A model generated the notes under the pieces. It was not told where the DNA came from. It worked only from the letters and a program-made list of their open reading frames with translations, and did no database searches. A program made the translations under genes and the position numbers. A DNA stretch of 38,784 nt from Cladosporium sp. IMV 00045 (Eukaryota; Ascomycota; Dothideomycetes; Cladosporiales; Cladosporiaceae). The stretch covers positions 1-38,784 of the forward strand of contig MSJI02000504.1 in NCBI GenBank assembly GCA_001931905.2. The letters are read 5' to 3'. Of this stretch, positions 10,401 to 20,579 are shown one piece after another (the stretch's first letter is position 1; each line of letters starts with the position of its first letter).

Positions 10401-10669
10401 TGCCAGTCATCGTCGCGACGGCCGTAGTCTCGGCTGTCACGCTCTGTGACGCGAAAGTCCAGCTCGGTTCGTGGCTTGGGCGGCGGCGGTGGGTCGTCGC
10501 GTCGCTCTCGTTTGACGATGATCTTGTCGTAATCGACCTTGTCTTCCTCCCAAGATCGGTCCGGGACTTGGTAGCGCTTGACGGTGGTGTAGGAGCGTCG
10601 CGAGTCTGGGTCTCTGTCGGTCTCGCGACTGCGCTCCCGATAGACGACGCGCTCGCCTCTCACAGACAT
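7432..10669 (-). CDS. Large SR-rich, glycine-zipper protein (DUF3824-like), copy 1, three exons
   Basis: The protein is 1021 aa, from exons 10669-8614, 8556-8047 and 7931-7432. Introns are 57 nt (GTGAGT/CTGAC/TAG) and 115 nt (GTACGT/CTGAC/CAG). The N-terminal third is acidic/basic and disordered. It has a His8 run (about 156-163), triplicated IIIRE-type strands (about 189-215) and a Pro-Ala repeat. Arg-Ser dipeptide tracts then alternate with five Gly/Ala-rich hydrophobic segments (about 324-345, 356-372, 418-436, 498-548, 651-671) resembling glycine zippers of fungal DUF3824 proteins. Exon 2 is Pro/Tyr-rich (NYFPPPPVNDQ-like). The C-terminus is basic with a conserved-looking ELADRIQDLLAG segment. 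Function is unknown; membrane-associated or condensate-like behaviour is conceivable. Splice sites and frame are retained in copy 2, which supports the model. Confidence 0.82.
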
Positions 10670-11030
10670 GGCGAAGGCGGCGTCGGCGGTCGCGGCTTAG
10701 TGTCCGTAGTGGCAGGATTGTTTGGCAGCAGGTGGATGACTCGGCGTGTGAGATGGGTGGAGCAGCCGAGTGTCGGTCGTGAAGCGGTGTGAATGACAAG
10801 GAGCGGTGCGGGCGGTGTGGACAAAGCAGGTGAGAGGCAGGTGTGTCGCGCAAGGCTGGAGGTGAAACGGAGGGCGGGTGTTTGGGAGTTGAGAGGAGAA
10901 AGTGGTTGCCTCGTCGTTAGTGGTGCACCGGTGTGAGAGCAGAGGTACTTGGGTTGGAGGTTGGCGGGGCTGCTCAGCCGGAAGCGCTGCACGTCAGGCA
11001 AAGAGGCCTGTGACCCAGCGGCGGCGGCAA

Positions 11031-11046
11031 GTGACGTGACGTGACT
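11031..11046. promoter_or_regulatory. Repeated CRE-like motif (TGACGTGACGTGAC), copy 1
   Basis: GTGACGTGACGTGACT, with overlapping TGACGT cores of the type bound by bZIP factors of the ATF/CREB class, lies about 360 bp upstream of the DUF3824-like ATG. The same 16 bases occur in copy 2 at 20339-20354, although the flanking GGC and GACTC repeats have changed copy number. The binding factor is inferred from the core motif only. Confidence 0.4.
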
Positions 11047-11265
11047 TGAATCGACTTGACTCGCTGTACCACTGTTTTATTGTTGGAGGAGATGTTTCGA
11101 GTTGAAGTGTGCGATGTTGATGAGATACAGGTACGAGGTACAAGCAATGAGTGGTAGAAGGGAAAACGGGCGGTAGTGAGGCGCGAGCCGTGAGAGTTGT
11201 GTGAGAAGAGATCAGGCATAGACAGAGTGACGACAGCCCTTTTCCCTGTTCCCTTCGTCTTCCTC

Positions 11266-11395
11266 TCTTCTGCCTTTCTTGTTGGTGAGATAGGCGCTCT
11301 CGCTCTCTCTCAGCTGGTGGCTGGTGGGCTGACTTCAGAGAGGGGACCTATGACGAGATGCCGCTGCCGGGCCGCATAGCCTGAACGTTGTTTTT
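11266..11395. other. 130-bp non-coding block identical in both units (copy 1)
   Basis: All 130 bases match 20580-20709 while flanking DNA has substitutions and indels. It sits 600-730 bp upstream of the DUF3824-like ATG. It contains CT-rich runs and a segment reading GCCGCTGCCGGGCCGCATAG. No frame without stops spans it with recognisable content. Candidates are an upstream regulatory element, a leader exon or an RNA. A second identical block (11505-11588, matching 20824-20907) lies close by. Confidence 0.5.
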
Positions 11396-12854
11396 CTGAG
11401 GGATGGGAGTTGAGGGCAAACACAGGAGGGAGGAGTGATAAACAGAAAATGAATGAATTCCTTATCAAAAGAACAAGATGCAGTCATCCATTTCCCCTCT
11501 GTGCATTGTCAGTCATATCGTCAGCCGGACGGATCAAGTCATGCGCGACGAGGCCACAAATCAGGCAGTCAGGCCATCTCAGGCAGGAGGAAGGCACTAC
11601 TAATCAACTGACTACTGCGAACGAACGTTCCTTCCTCCCACTTTCCGTGACGTAGAGCAAGTGACAGCCGTCCATCAAATCAAGCTGCCACACACCTCCA
11701 GCTCGCAAGTCCACCAACCAACCAAGAAGATCCCGTTCATGCATATGTAGATGACATGCATGCATGCATCCCTAGTATCGTGATCATAGCAGCGCTCTCT
11801 TATCACAACGTCAATTATCGCACTAGAATTCAACTAGAAAAGTTGCCGGTCCCGTTTCAATGAATCTTTATCGATTGGGATCGAAAGAAAAAGTCATGAT
11901 GTTTGAGATTCGTCACACGGATTAAAATTCCTCATGACCTCCTCGCCTATACAAAGCAGAAAACCCGCTATGATTGCGTAAAACCAAAAAACCAAAACAA
12001 AGATCGCATATAATCAGCATACCGACCCATCGTTCATTACATCCAAGCCCAAGCCCAACCCTCAAGGGAACTAAATACCTTAAGAAAATGAAGCTATATA
12101 TATAATGGAAGATCGTGAAAAAGGACAACAAAATCCCAATCATGCAAAACGAAAAAACCCCCTTTTCCTTCCCTTCCTTGTCGTGTGTGTGTTTCATATG
12201 CCAAAAAAATCGCTGAATGCTGATGATTATGAGAAGAAATCGCAAAAAAAGGAAAGAAAAACCTCCCATCTGCTCTTGCAAGACATCCTTCCTCCCATGC
12301 TTCTTCTCCATACTAGGCGGCCCGCGTGCGAGCACCGCCCGTGTCCTCCTCATAATTGTCGCTGATTGCCAGACAAGGCAACGCGAACGAATAATAAACG
12401 GCAGGTACAAATTGCCCTCCGACGGTTCCAGTGCTTCTGTGCGTCGTAACGCCGTGGCGGCGAAAGATGATATTAACAGCCTCCTTTCCGGTAAAGATCG
12501 CGATTCAGATTCGGTCCAATTGCTCCCAAGAGAAATTTGTCGGTCAAAGCCGGAGAAAAGATTGTCGCCTTGGGGTTTTGTCGCTCCGTGATTCTCTGTG
12601 CTTCTCATAGATGAGCTTCGCGCGTGTGTCTCGTGGTGATGCGTCTGTGGTGCGCAAGTGCTGGAGAAGGGAATGCCGCCGGTCGCAGAAAAGTCGTAAG
12701 AGCAGACAACCAATCCCATCGTGCGTTGGTGAAGTAGAATGCAGTCGACCCAGACACCGAGATGTCGAGCGGAGGGAATAGCATAAAAGCCAGAAGTCCT
12801 TGCCACTCTTATCCCAGTACCCATCCAAAATGCCAATGCAGGAAATAGTCCAAA

Positions 12855-14717
12855 TCAAGTGATCAAAAAATCCCACCCCCTCCCCTTAATAATCCCCTCC
12901 CAATCCCACGTCTCCGCCTCCCTGCCCTCGTCCATCATCCGCCAAACCTGCTCAACAATCTCTCCGGCGTAAGTGATATTCCCCAGCCCACTCCACTCCC
13001 TCAAGCGCGCAAAAGCAGCTCTGATCTCCGGCCTCTGCTCCGGCTCGAAAGCCGCACACCCAAGCAGAAACAACGGCATGAGCAAAATCGACTGCGTCGA
13101 CCCATCCTCCGTGTCCGGCAGCATGCGCAGGTACGTCAGGCCCTCGTCGACGGCCTGCTTGAACGCCGCCGAGGGCCGCGAGTGCTGGATCGTGCGGTGC
13201 AGGTAGATCCACGCGCATTGCCGGTAGAGCAGCGAGGCGGTGTAGCGCGGCGTGTCTGGCGGGTGGGCGCAGGTCCAGGCGCGCAGCGCGGTGTCGATGG
13301 CGAATGCGTCGTGGATGATCGGCCCGTCCCACCAGTTCGTCAGGCCGAGGGAGCGGCGGGCGCGGATTTGGTCGCGCAGCGAGCGGATGCGCGAGATGAA
13401 GCCGAAGAGGCCGTCGAGGACGCCGAGTAAAGTGCTGCCAGCGGTGGGAGAGGCGTCGGGGGGCGTGTATGTGTTGGGTAGTTGGAAGCCGGCTAGCAGG
13501 TCGAGGCTGCGTTGGTCCAGGGAGTAGTCGGCCGCGGTGATGCTGGCGCTGTAATCGTGGTAGATGAGGAATTCGAGGATAAATTTGCGGAGCTGCTCGT
13601 TGGGGAAGCGGCGTTGGCGTTGCGTCAGCATCGTCTTGAGGGCGTTCAGGTGCACGCGGTAGAGGCCGGTGCGGTCGCCGGAGCAGACGGTTTCGAGGCA
13701 GAGGATGAGGGTTTGCGCGATGGATGGGTCGCTGACGATGGCGTCTTGGTCGGGGCTGTGGTTGTGCGAGTTGCGTAGGTCTTCGGATAGCAGGACCATT
13801 GCTTTGCCGCTGTGGTGGACTTGCCGTTGCTCCCACTCCGAGTTCGCGTCCTGTGCTTTTGCCACCAGGCAGCTTCCTGAGAGTGATAGCAGGCTGTGCA
13901 TGAGGCCTGGATGTGACATGGACATGGGGACGATGTGTTCGAGAAATGGATTCTGGTAGTCATTGACCGACAACACCTTGCTGACATGGCAGGTGAAGTG
14001 TTGAAAGAAAAGCTGGTCAACGGCTCCATCGACACCAGGGACAAGGAGTGGCAACTCCGGAGGCGGTTGTGTAGGTCGAGCAACGAGGGCCTTTTCTTTG
14101 CCGCCTCGCCACTGCTGCTTGGGCTCGTAGCCTTCGCAGACGACATTGTTCTTCTCGCAAGCCAGACAGGACGGCTTTCTTTCGTCGCACCTTTTCTTTC
14201 TACGCCGACATGTCGCGCATCCAGTCTTCGACCTCGTATGTGTCGTCTTTCGAGGCTCTGCAAGCGGATGCTTCCTTGGTCTCCCACGTTTCCGCGTAGC
14301 GACCAGAGCGGCATTTCCTCTAGAAAGCGGTTTTATTTCTTCTATACTGCTCAATTCGCCAATGCTGCCGTCATCCAGCTGCTCAATCTTAGGGTCGAGA
14401 GTGTGCTCCGAACCATCCTCGCTCTCGGGCGTGATGACAGAGTCCGCATGCTCCGGGCTGGAACTCGAGCCAGCGGACAGCCATTGCGAACTCGATGTAT
14501 AGTGTGTCGGGCGGAGGTCTGTGAAGTCGCTCTCCGTCGGCGATGAAGGGTCCATGTCCTCCAGCAAGGTTCGACAAGAAAGCGTCCGCGATCCGGTTCG
14601 GGAGGGTGCGGTACGGGGAGTGGTCTCGTAAGCTTTCTGCTGTTCAACGCTCCCGGCGCGGATCGTGTAACCCTGTCCCAAACGCGACGGCCATTGATCC
14701 TCTGAGGTTTGAGACAT
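12855..14717 (-). CDS. Zn2Cys6 transcription factor with AT-hook, copy 1
   Basis: A 620-aa single-exon nuclear regulator. The N-terminal 130 residues are Ser/Thr/acidic-rich and disordered. An AT-hook core (RKRGRPRKHP, 142-151) is followed by a binuclear zinc cluster at 167-194 with exact spacing C-x2-C-x6-C-x6-C-x2-C-x6-C. The C-terminal two-thirds resemble the Fungal_trans_2-type middle-homology region (VDQLFFQHFTCHVSKVLS, NPFLEHIVPMSMSHPGLMHS). The frame runs upstream to a GTG at 14783, but copy 2 has a TAA there, so the ATG at 14717 is taken as the start. Its target is unknown. Linkage to an esterase gene makes local regulation possible but unproven. It differs from copy 2 at 7 residues, none in the zinc cluster or AT-hook. 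Confidence 0.92.
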   Translation of the reverse strand: MSQTSEDQWPSRLGQGYTIRAGSVEQQKAYETTPRTAPSRTGSRTLSCRTLLEDMDPSSPTESDFTDLRPTHYTSSSQWLSAGSSSSPEHADSVITPESEDGSEHTLDPKIEQLDDGSIGELSSIEEIKPLSRGNAALVATRKRGRPRKHPLAEPRKTTHTRSKTGCATCRRRKKRCDERKPSCLACEKNNVVCEGYEPKQQWRGGKEKALVARPTQPPPELPLLVPGVDGAVDQLFFQHFTCHVSKVLSVNDYQNPFLEHIVPMSMSHPGLMHSLLSLSGSCLVAKAQDANSEWEQRQVHHSGKAMVLLSEDLRNSHNHSPDQDAIVSDPSIAQTLILCLETVCSGDRTGLYRVHLNALKTMLTQRQRRFPNEQLRKFILEFLIYHDYSASITAADYSLDQRSLDLLAGFQLPNTYTPPDASPTAGSTLLGVLDGLFGFISRIRSLRDQIRARRSLGLTNWWDGPIIHDAFAIDTALRAWTCAHPPDTPRYTASLLYRQCAWIYLHRTIQHSRPSAAFKQAVDEGLTYLRMLPDTEDGSTQSILLMPLFLLGCAAFEPEQRPEIRAAFARLREWSGLGNITYAGEIVEQVWRMMDEGREAETWDWEGIIKGRGWDFLIT

Positions 14718-14824
14718 GAAATTCCGGGTGGTCGAGAAGACTCGTTGTCGGACAGGATTCAGGCGCGGAGATGAGTAGGCCACGGATGCTCACTTGCAGC
14801 TGACGACGACGACGACATCGAGTG

Positions 14825-14844
14825 NNNNNNNNNNNNNNNNNNNN
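14825..14844. other. Assembly gap (20 N) between the two units
   Basis: Twenty unknown bases separate the upstream sequence of the copy 1 transcription factor from the 3' end of the copy 2 hydrolase. The length is probably a placeholder. The gap removes the last roughly 15 codons of hydrolase copy 2 and the junction of the two units. Confidence 0.97.
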
Positions 14845-16062
14845 CCTCCCGTCTCGCCCGCTCCGCCACCCTCAAACCGGGCCACAAACTCGCAAACCCA
14901 TGCGGCACGCCCTGATAAACCTTCAACTCCACCTCCACTCCCAAATCCCCCAACATCCTCGCAAACACAATCCCATCGTCCCTGAAAGGATCCATGCCCG
15001 CGACCTGGACGAACGTCTTCGGCCAAACCATCCCCCCACCAACGCCCTCCCCCGCCTCATCTCTCTCATCTGCAAAGTGTGAAGCAAACCAAGCCGAATT
15101 CACCGGCGAAAAATCACTCGACCCCCCATCCCCTCTCACCGCCTGCCGAATATACCCCACGGCCTGCTTGGACAGCAAACCAGGCGCGTCGACATTCTGC
15201 TCGTGCGAGAGGTGCAGGTCCCGATAAGGCGCGGGCACGTAGGGGAGGGAGTGGAAGAGCATGCTGGAGTCGATCCACAGACCCGTCAAAGTCGGCGGCG
15301 GCGGCGCAGCATCACCGCCTTTGGGAACAATAAGAGATGGAGGGCTGGAGAGATACCTCCCCACCAACACAGCGGCAATATTCCCGCCCGCCGAACTACC
15401 CGCGAGAACAAACCCGGTTTTGAGAGAGACGTTCCTCAGACATTCGGTAGGTGAAGAGGAGCCTGCGTGCCTCACGACCCAAACAACCGTATCCCACGCA
15501 TCCTCATGCGCCGCGGGCCAGGGATGTTCAGGCGCCAGACGGTAGGCTGGACAAACCACCGTAGCATTGTAGAGACTCGCCAAACGGCGGGCTGTCGGTG
15601 CTGGTTGCTGGTTGTTGCCGAAAATGAAGCCGCCGCCGTGGAAGAGGATTATCAACGGAGAGGGCGAAGGGGATGTTGAGGTGGCGGGTGGTGGGTGGTG
15701 GATGCGGATTTCGCTTGAGTGGCCGTCTCGCATGGGGATTTTGAGGGTTTCTTCATCGTTTTGGCCTGAGGCGAGGGCTTCTGTGCGGGCTTTTTCGGCG
15801 GCGGCGAGTTGGTTCTGTCGAATGGCGAGGATGACGGGGTGGGAGAAGTCGAGGTGGGGGGGTTGGGGGGTTGTGGCGAGGAGCTGTTTGAGAGGGGAGA
15901 AGTGTGTGTTAGTGAGGTTTGGGTTGATTCGACTCTATCAATCAAAAGTCGATCGAATTGGTGATTTAACCATCGTTAAGGTATGCATACCTCAGCAAAC
16001 TCAGCGTCCGGCTCAGACAACTTGGCCAAAGCCTCGGGGGTATCGTAGATCGGAGCCGCCAT
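14845..16062 (-). CDS. HSL-type alpha/beta hydrolase, copy 2, 3' end lost in the gap
   Basis: Partner of the gene at 5518-6769, with exons 16062-15991 and 15883 into the gap at 14845. The 107-nt intron has donor GTATGC, branch CTAAC and acceptor CAG. About 370 codons are visible, ending at the residue equivalent to Glu368 of copy 1. The HGGGF oxyanion motif, GSSAGG nucleophile elbow, DPFRDDG and GVPHGF are all intact. It differs from copy 1 at roughly 15% of residues. The changes concentrate in two segments: after the nucleophile helix (copy 1 residues about 203-222) and before the Asp loop (about 286-311). The true stop codon is unseen. Translating across the N run gives an artificial tail, which is ignored. 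Confidence 0.85.
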
Positions 16063-16737
16063 GATGTGATTGATGTTGAACGTGGTTGTGAGGTGCAGTC
16101 AAACCACTCAATCAAGAGAGATATATACCTTCTTCCAATGTCGACAACCCTATCTTCACAGCCACTGTAGCAGCCGACCCGAGTCCTTCCAACAAAGCGG
16201 CGACCCAAACTCGCGCAGAAGGAGCCAACTAAGTCAGATAGCTCAGCGGTGTCCCTCATCGGATACCGAAGCGCGAAAACAAACAGCAAGCGAGCGATCG
16301 AGCAAGCGGGCAATCGAACAAATCCTTCCACTGCAGCTCGTTGCTTACGTGAGATCATGGCTGCAAATCTACCTTACCTACTTTACCTACTCCAGGAAAT
16401 CTCCCTCTTCCGCCTGTCGCGTACAAGCCGCAAGAACACCATTCTATCTTGATTCGACAGAAGAACAGGATGGAAGAGCGAGAAGCAAAAGGAGGAAGAA
16501 AGGAAAAGGTGTAGCAGAGCAAAAGCAAGCAAGTAAAAGCATTCATCATAGCCGTAAACATTCGTATTCGTGTGTTTCATCATCGTCATCAATAGGGGCA
16601 AAAAACAAACCAGGAGCAAAGAAGAGGCACCACGCTCTTCTTGCCAAAACACATCACCACGCATCAAGCCCAAAAAGGAAACTTTCCCACAGCCAGTGTC
16701 AGACACCGCATCCAACAACCTCCAACAAATCAATCGA
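16063..16737. other. Intergenic: hydrolase promoter (copy 2) and 3' region of DUF3824-like copy 2
   Basis: Counterpart of 6770-7431, with a conserved TATA-like ATATATA at 16121-16127. A cluster of TACCT repeats at about 16369-16390 replaces the palindrome of copy 1. Frames seen here are not shared with copy 1. Confidence 0.5.
16121..16127 (-). promoter_or_regulatory. TATA-like element of hydrolase copy 2
   Basis: TATATAT on the minus strand, about 59 bp before the ATG at 16062. It matches the position and sequence of the element upstream of copy 1. Confidence 0.45.
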
Positions 16738-19700
16738 TCAATCATCCCCCCTCCTACTCCCCCTCCTCCTCTCCCCACCAGGACTCCCATGACTTCTCCC
16801 CTCCATCAACTCCCCCGCAATCCCCTTGAACAATTTCCCCGCGGGACCCCTACCAGCAAGCAAATCCTGAATGCGATCGGCCAGCTCATTACCCGTAGAC
16901 TCCCACTTCCGATTCCCATTCTCATCAAAGCGAGGAGGCAAATCCACAGTCCCATCCGAGTCCTGGGAATCTCCCACGTCGGGCGGAAGGTCATATTTGT
17001 CGTTGAAGAGTTGAGAAGAAGGGTCGCGTCTGGTGCGACGGCGGGGTTGGCGGTAACGGTTGCGGCGAGGGGAGAGAGTTTCTTCCGAGTCGGAGTAGGA
17101 GCGGCGAGAACCGGAGCCGGCGCGGCGGGCGCTGGTGTTGTCGGGGTAGTTGACGTTGGAGTCGAGGTCGAAGCGGACGCGGCTGGTGGAGCGGCCGCGG
17201 GGAGGGGGTGGGGTGGGTGTTGGGGGGTTTACACCATCTGATGAGAGAAAACACACGTGTCAGTCAAAAGTGTAATGCTTCCAAGAAGAGATAAGTCATG
17301 CTCGAGAAAAAATCGGTTGGATCAATCAAAATCATCCAGGCACCGACGTACCCGCATCCTCACGTTCTTTGCGATTGCCGGTGCTGGCGCTGCTGTTCTC
17401 GCGCTCTTCTTCTCTTCGCTCAAAATCGGGCGTAGTGCCTGAAGCATCAGGGTTATTGGAACTCACATTTCCAGCATCCCTGCCGCGGCGGTCTCTGCTG
17501 TCGTCGCGGCCGCGTGGGGCATCTGCGGGCGCCTGGTAGCGCGAGTCGCCTTCGAATGTATCATTGGGATACGGCGCTCCGAGCGTGGCTTCACTGTCGC
17601 CGTATGCGCCACGGGTTTGCTCGTAGGGTGCATGCGAGCTTTCAGGAGGATAGTCTGCAGGGTTGTACGCAGGGTAGGGGTTGTAAGCCCCTTCACCTGG
17701 AGGATAAGGGTCTGCAGGGTGGTATGATTGATCGTTGACCGGCGGAGGAGGGAAGTAATTTCCGCCAGGGTATGGCTGCTGTGGCTGGTCATAGCCAACG
17801 GTATCACGCGGCGGTGGGGTGTATTCATCAGGGGTATACGGTTCGCTGTAATCGTCGTCACCTAGATAAATCAAGTCAGCTCGTCTGCGCCATCATGACA
17901 GTCAACACCATACTCACGTCGTTCTTCGCTCGCATTGCGTTTGCGTTCTCTGTTCTTGTGATAGGCATAGCCAGCAGCACCGGCAGCACCGGCCGCCAGT
18001 CCAGCGCCAGCCAACTGCTTTTTCCTGCTTCTGCTCCTACTCCTGCTCCCACGTCTGGTGTCGGGACTGCTTCCGGTCGAACTACCCCTGTGCCTCCTTC
18101 GATACATACCCGGCTCCTCGTCGCTGTAGTAGCCGCGCCTGTTATCAGGATAGATAGGATCGCCGCCGTAAGCTATCATAGGATCTTCAGCTTCTCCTCG
18201 TCTGCCAGGAACAGGGTAAGGAGCAGGGACGGACCTACTCCGTGAACGGCTGCGAGAGCCGCGCCTACCTCTGCTCATCTCATCATCGATGATGGCCTGC
18301 TTCTTGGCCTCTTTGCCAGCCTTTGTCTTTTCGTACAATCCAGCCAGCGCAGCTCCGCCGAGTCCGGCGGCTGCGATCGGTACACCTTGACGAATTCTGC
18401 TGCGTGATCGTGATTTGCCACCGCGACTCTTCGATCTGACACGATCCCAAATACCAGCAGCAGCGGCAGAGGCGAGACCGGCCTGTGCTATACGCCTGTT
18501 GCGGTGTTCGGGATCTCGGTGCTTACTCTCGGACCTGGGAGGACCAACATCACTCATGTATCCAGATGTTGCGGTGTCGAAGCTGCCCCTGCGACGCCTC
18601 GAGCGAGAACGGCGCGGGCGATCGTTGACGATAATCGTTTCGTTGTTCTTGCCGCGATTCTTGAGAGCATATCCAGCGAGTGCTCCGACAGCAGCAACAG
18701 CGGCAAGCCCACCGAGCTGTTTCGCACGAGACTTGGATCGCGACTTGGAACGATGGTGCCTTTTCCTGCGTCGCGGTTCACGGGAGCCACTACGCGACCG
18801 AGAACGAGACCAGGAGCGAGACCTGCTCCCAGAGCCACGGCGCCAGCTCTTTGCGCGGCGGATTGCCTCAGCACCCAAGGCCCCAACGGCTGCACCACCA
18901 GCGAGCGAGCGGCCGCGGCCTCCAGGGTTGCGGCCTTGACTCTTGCGGTGGCTGCGAAGGATTTGAGCACCAGCGACACCAGCCAGAGCACCGCCAGCCA
19001 GGTCACGACGGCGATGGCGAGACTCTTCTTTCTCGTCGCCCTCAACATAACGTTCGCGGCGGACATACTCGTAGCTGTCGTCACTGCTGTACTGCGAAGC
19101 GCTGTCTTTGGGTCGAATGTCGTCCTCGCGGTGGCGACCACGGTCCACCTCGCGAATGCGACGCTCGTAAAAGTAGTCTTCTTCTTGTTGCTTGACAGAT
19201 GGCGCAGGCGCAGGCGCAGGGACCGGAGCCGGGGGAGGCGGCTCTTCCCTGCGCACCAGAGATTGGCGTTCATCGCGCACTTCTTCCTTGTCGATGAAGT
19301 CGTAGTTTTGCTCGTCGCGTCGGATGATGATCTGCTGGGGTTCGCGACGTTCTTCTCTTATAATAATCGGCGGCTGCGGGGCGGACTCTCGAATGATGAT
19401 GGGCTGGGGCGCGGGCTGTGGCTGTTGATAGTATTCAGTTTCCTTCCTATAGCGTTCAATTTCGGGACCTCGATCCTCGTGGTGATGATGGTGGTGATGA
19501 TGGGGTGGAGAGAAGGATCGCTCGCGCTCGAATCTGAACTCGCGAACCCTCTCTTGGGTGGGCGGGCTGGGGGCACGAACGGTCTCTCGATCTCTGTCTG
19601 AGTAGTGGAAGTTGCTGCGGCTGCCATGGGTGTGGTCGCGCTCGAGCACACGGTATGGGATCTCACGCCTGGGCGCTTCGGATATGCGCTCGGTGATATG

Positions 19701-19967
19701 CCAGTCATCGTCGCGACGGCCGTAGTCTCGGCTGTCACGCTCTGTGACGCGAAAGTCCAGCTCGGTTCGTGGCTTCGGCGGCGGCGGTGGGTCGTCGCGT
19801 CGCTCTCGCTTGACGATGATCTTGTCGTAGTCGACCTTGTCTTCCTCCCAAGATCGGTCCGGGACTTGATAGCGCTTGACGGTGGTGTAGGAGCGTCGCG
19901 AGTCTGGGTCTCTGTCGGTCTCGCGACTGCGCTCGCGGTAGACGACGCGCTCGCCTCTCACAGACAT
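16738..19967 (-). CDS. Large SR-rich, glycine-zipper protein (DUF3824-like), copy 2, three exons
   Basis: The protein is 1019 aa, from exons 19967-17918, 17861-17352 and 17237-16738. Introns are 56 and 114 nt with the same donors, CTGAC branch sites and acceptors as copy 1. Exon 1 differs from copy 1 by a handful of residues plus a two-residue contraction of the Pro-Ala repeat. Exon 2 has about four changes and exon 3 about ten. The His8 run, the IIIRE repeats, the five Gly/Ala segments and the SR tracts are all kept, so both copies look functional. If intron 1 were retained, the frame would stop shortly after the donor (reading ...DCHDGADELT). Confidence 0.82.
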
Positions 19968-20338
19968 GGCAAAGGCGGCGTCGGCGGTCGCGGCTTAGGG
20001 TCCGTGGTGGCAGGATTGTTTGGCAGCAGGTGGATGACTCGGCGTGTGAGATGGGTGGAGCAGTCGAGTGTCGGGCGTGGAGCGGTGTGAATGACAAGGA
20101 GCGGTGCGGGCGGTGTGGACAAAGCAGGCGAGAGTAGTAGGGTGTGCCGCGCAAGGCTGGAGGTGAAACGGACGGAGGGTGTTTGGGAGTTGGAGAGGAG
20201 AAAGTGGTTGCCTCGTCCTTAGTGGTGCACCGGTGTGAGAGCAGAGGTACTTGGGTTGGAGTTTGGCGGGGCTGCTCAGCCGGAAGCGCTGCACGTCAGT
20301 CAACGAGGCCTGTGACCCAGCGGCGGCGGCGGCGGCAA

Positions 20339-20354
20339 GTGACGTGACGTGACT
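20339..20354. promoter_or_regulatory. Repeated CRE-like motif, copy 2
   Basis: Same 16 bases as at 11031-11046, about 370 bp upstream of the copy 2 DUF3824-like ATG. The adjacent GGC repeat (five units against three) and GACTC repeat have expanded. Confidence 0.4.
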
Positions 20355-20579
20355 TGAATCGACTCGACTCGACTCGCTGTACCACGGTTTTATTGTTGGT
20401 GGAGGTGTTTCGATCTGAAGTGGTGCGATGTTGATGAGATACAGGGATGAGGTACAAGCAATGAGTGGTAGAAGGGAAAACGGGCGGTAGTGAGGCGCGA
20501 GCCGTGAGAGTTGTGTGAGAGAGATCAGGCAGAGACAGAGTGACGACAGCCTTTTTCCCTTGTTTCCTTCGTCTTCCTT

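Larger units (their letters stand above)
10670..12854. other. Long intergenic region of unit 1 between the DUF3824-like and transcription-factor genes
   Basis: Upstream region of the DUF3824-like gene (left) and 3' region of the transcription factor (right). It holds a CRE-like repeat (11031-11046), two blocks identical to copy 2 (11266-11395 and 11505-11588) and a CATGCATGCATGCATCC stretch near 11755. A 304-codon open frame on the minus strand (12836-11922) is broken in copy 2 and lacks family features, so it is not called. Confidence 0.6.
5568..14824. repeat. Unit 1 of a head-to-tail duplicated block of about 9.3 kb
   Basis: The sequence from 5568 (in the last codons of the hydrolase) to 14824 (107 bp upstream of the transcription-factor ATG) recurs in the same order and orientation at 14845-24237. 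The limits of visible homology are set by the run of N at 14825-14844, so the true end of unit 1 on the right and the true start of unit 2 on the left are unknown. Unit 1 lacks the (AC)24 microsatellite and long A tracts of unit 2. Confidence 0.92.

Noticed and set aside
11922..12836. 304-codon open frame on the minus strand downstream of transcription factor copy 1
   Set aside because: The homologous stretch in unit 2 (about 21500-22290) is broken into three frames by indels and there is no domain signal. It behaves as 3' flanking DNA.
14717..14783. N-terminal extension of transcription factor copy 1 (22 more codons from a GTG)
   Set aside because: GTG is not a normal fungal start and copy 2 has an in-frame TAA at the equivalent place.
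14759..14824. Apparent continuation of hydrolase copy 2 through the N run
   Set aside because: The residues left of the gap belong to the upstream DNA of transcription factor copy 1 (same as 24172-24237). The joined reading is artificial.
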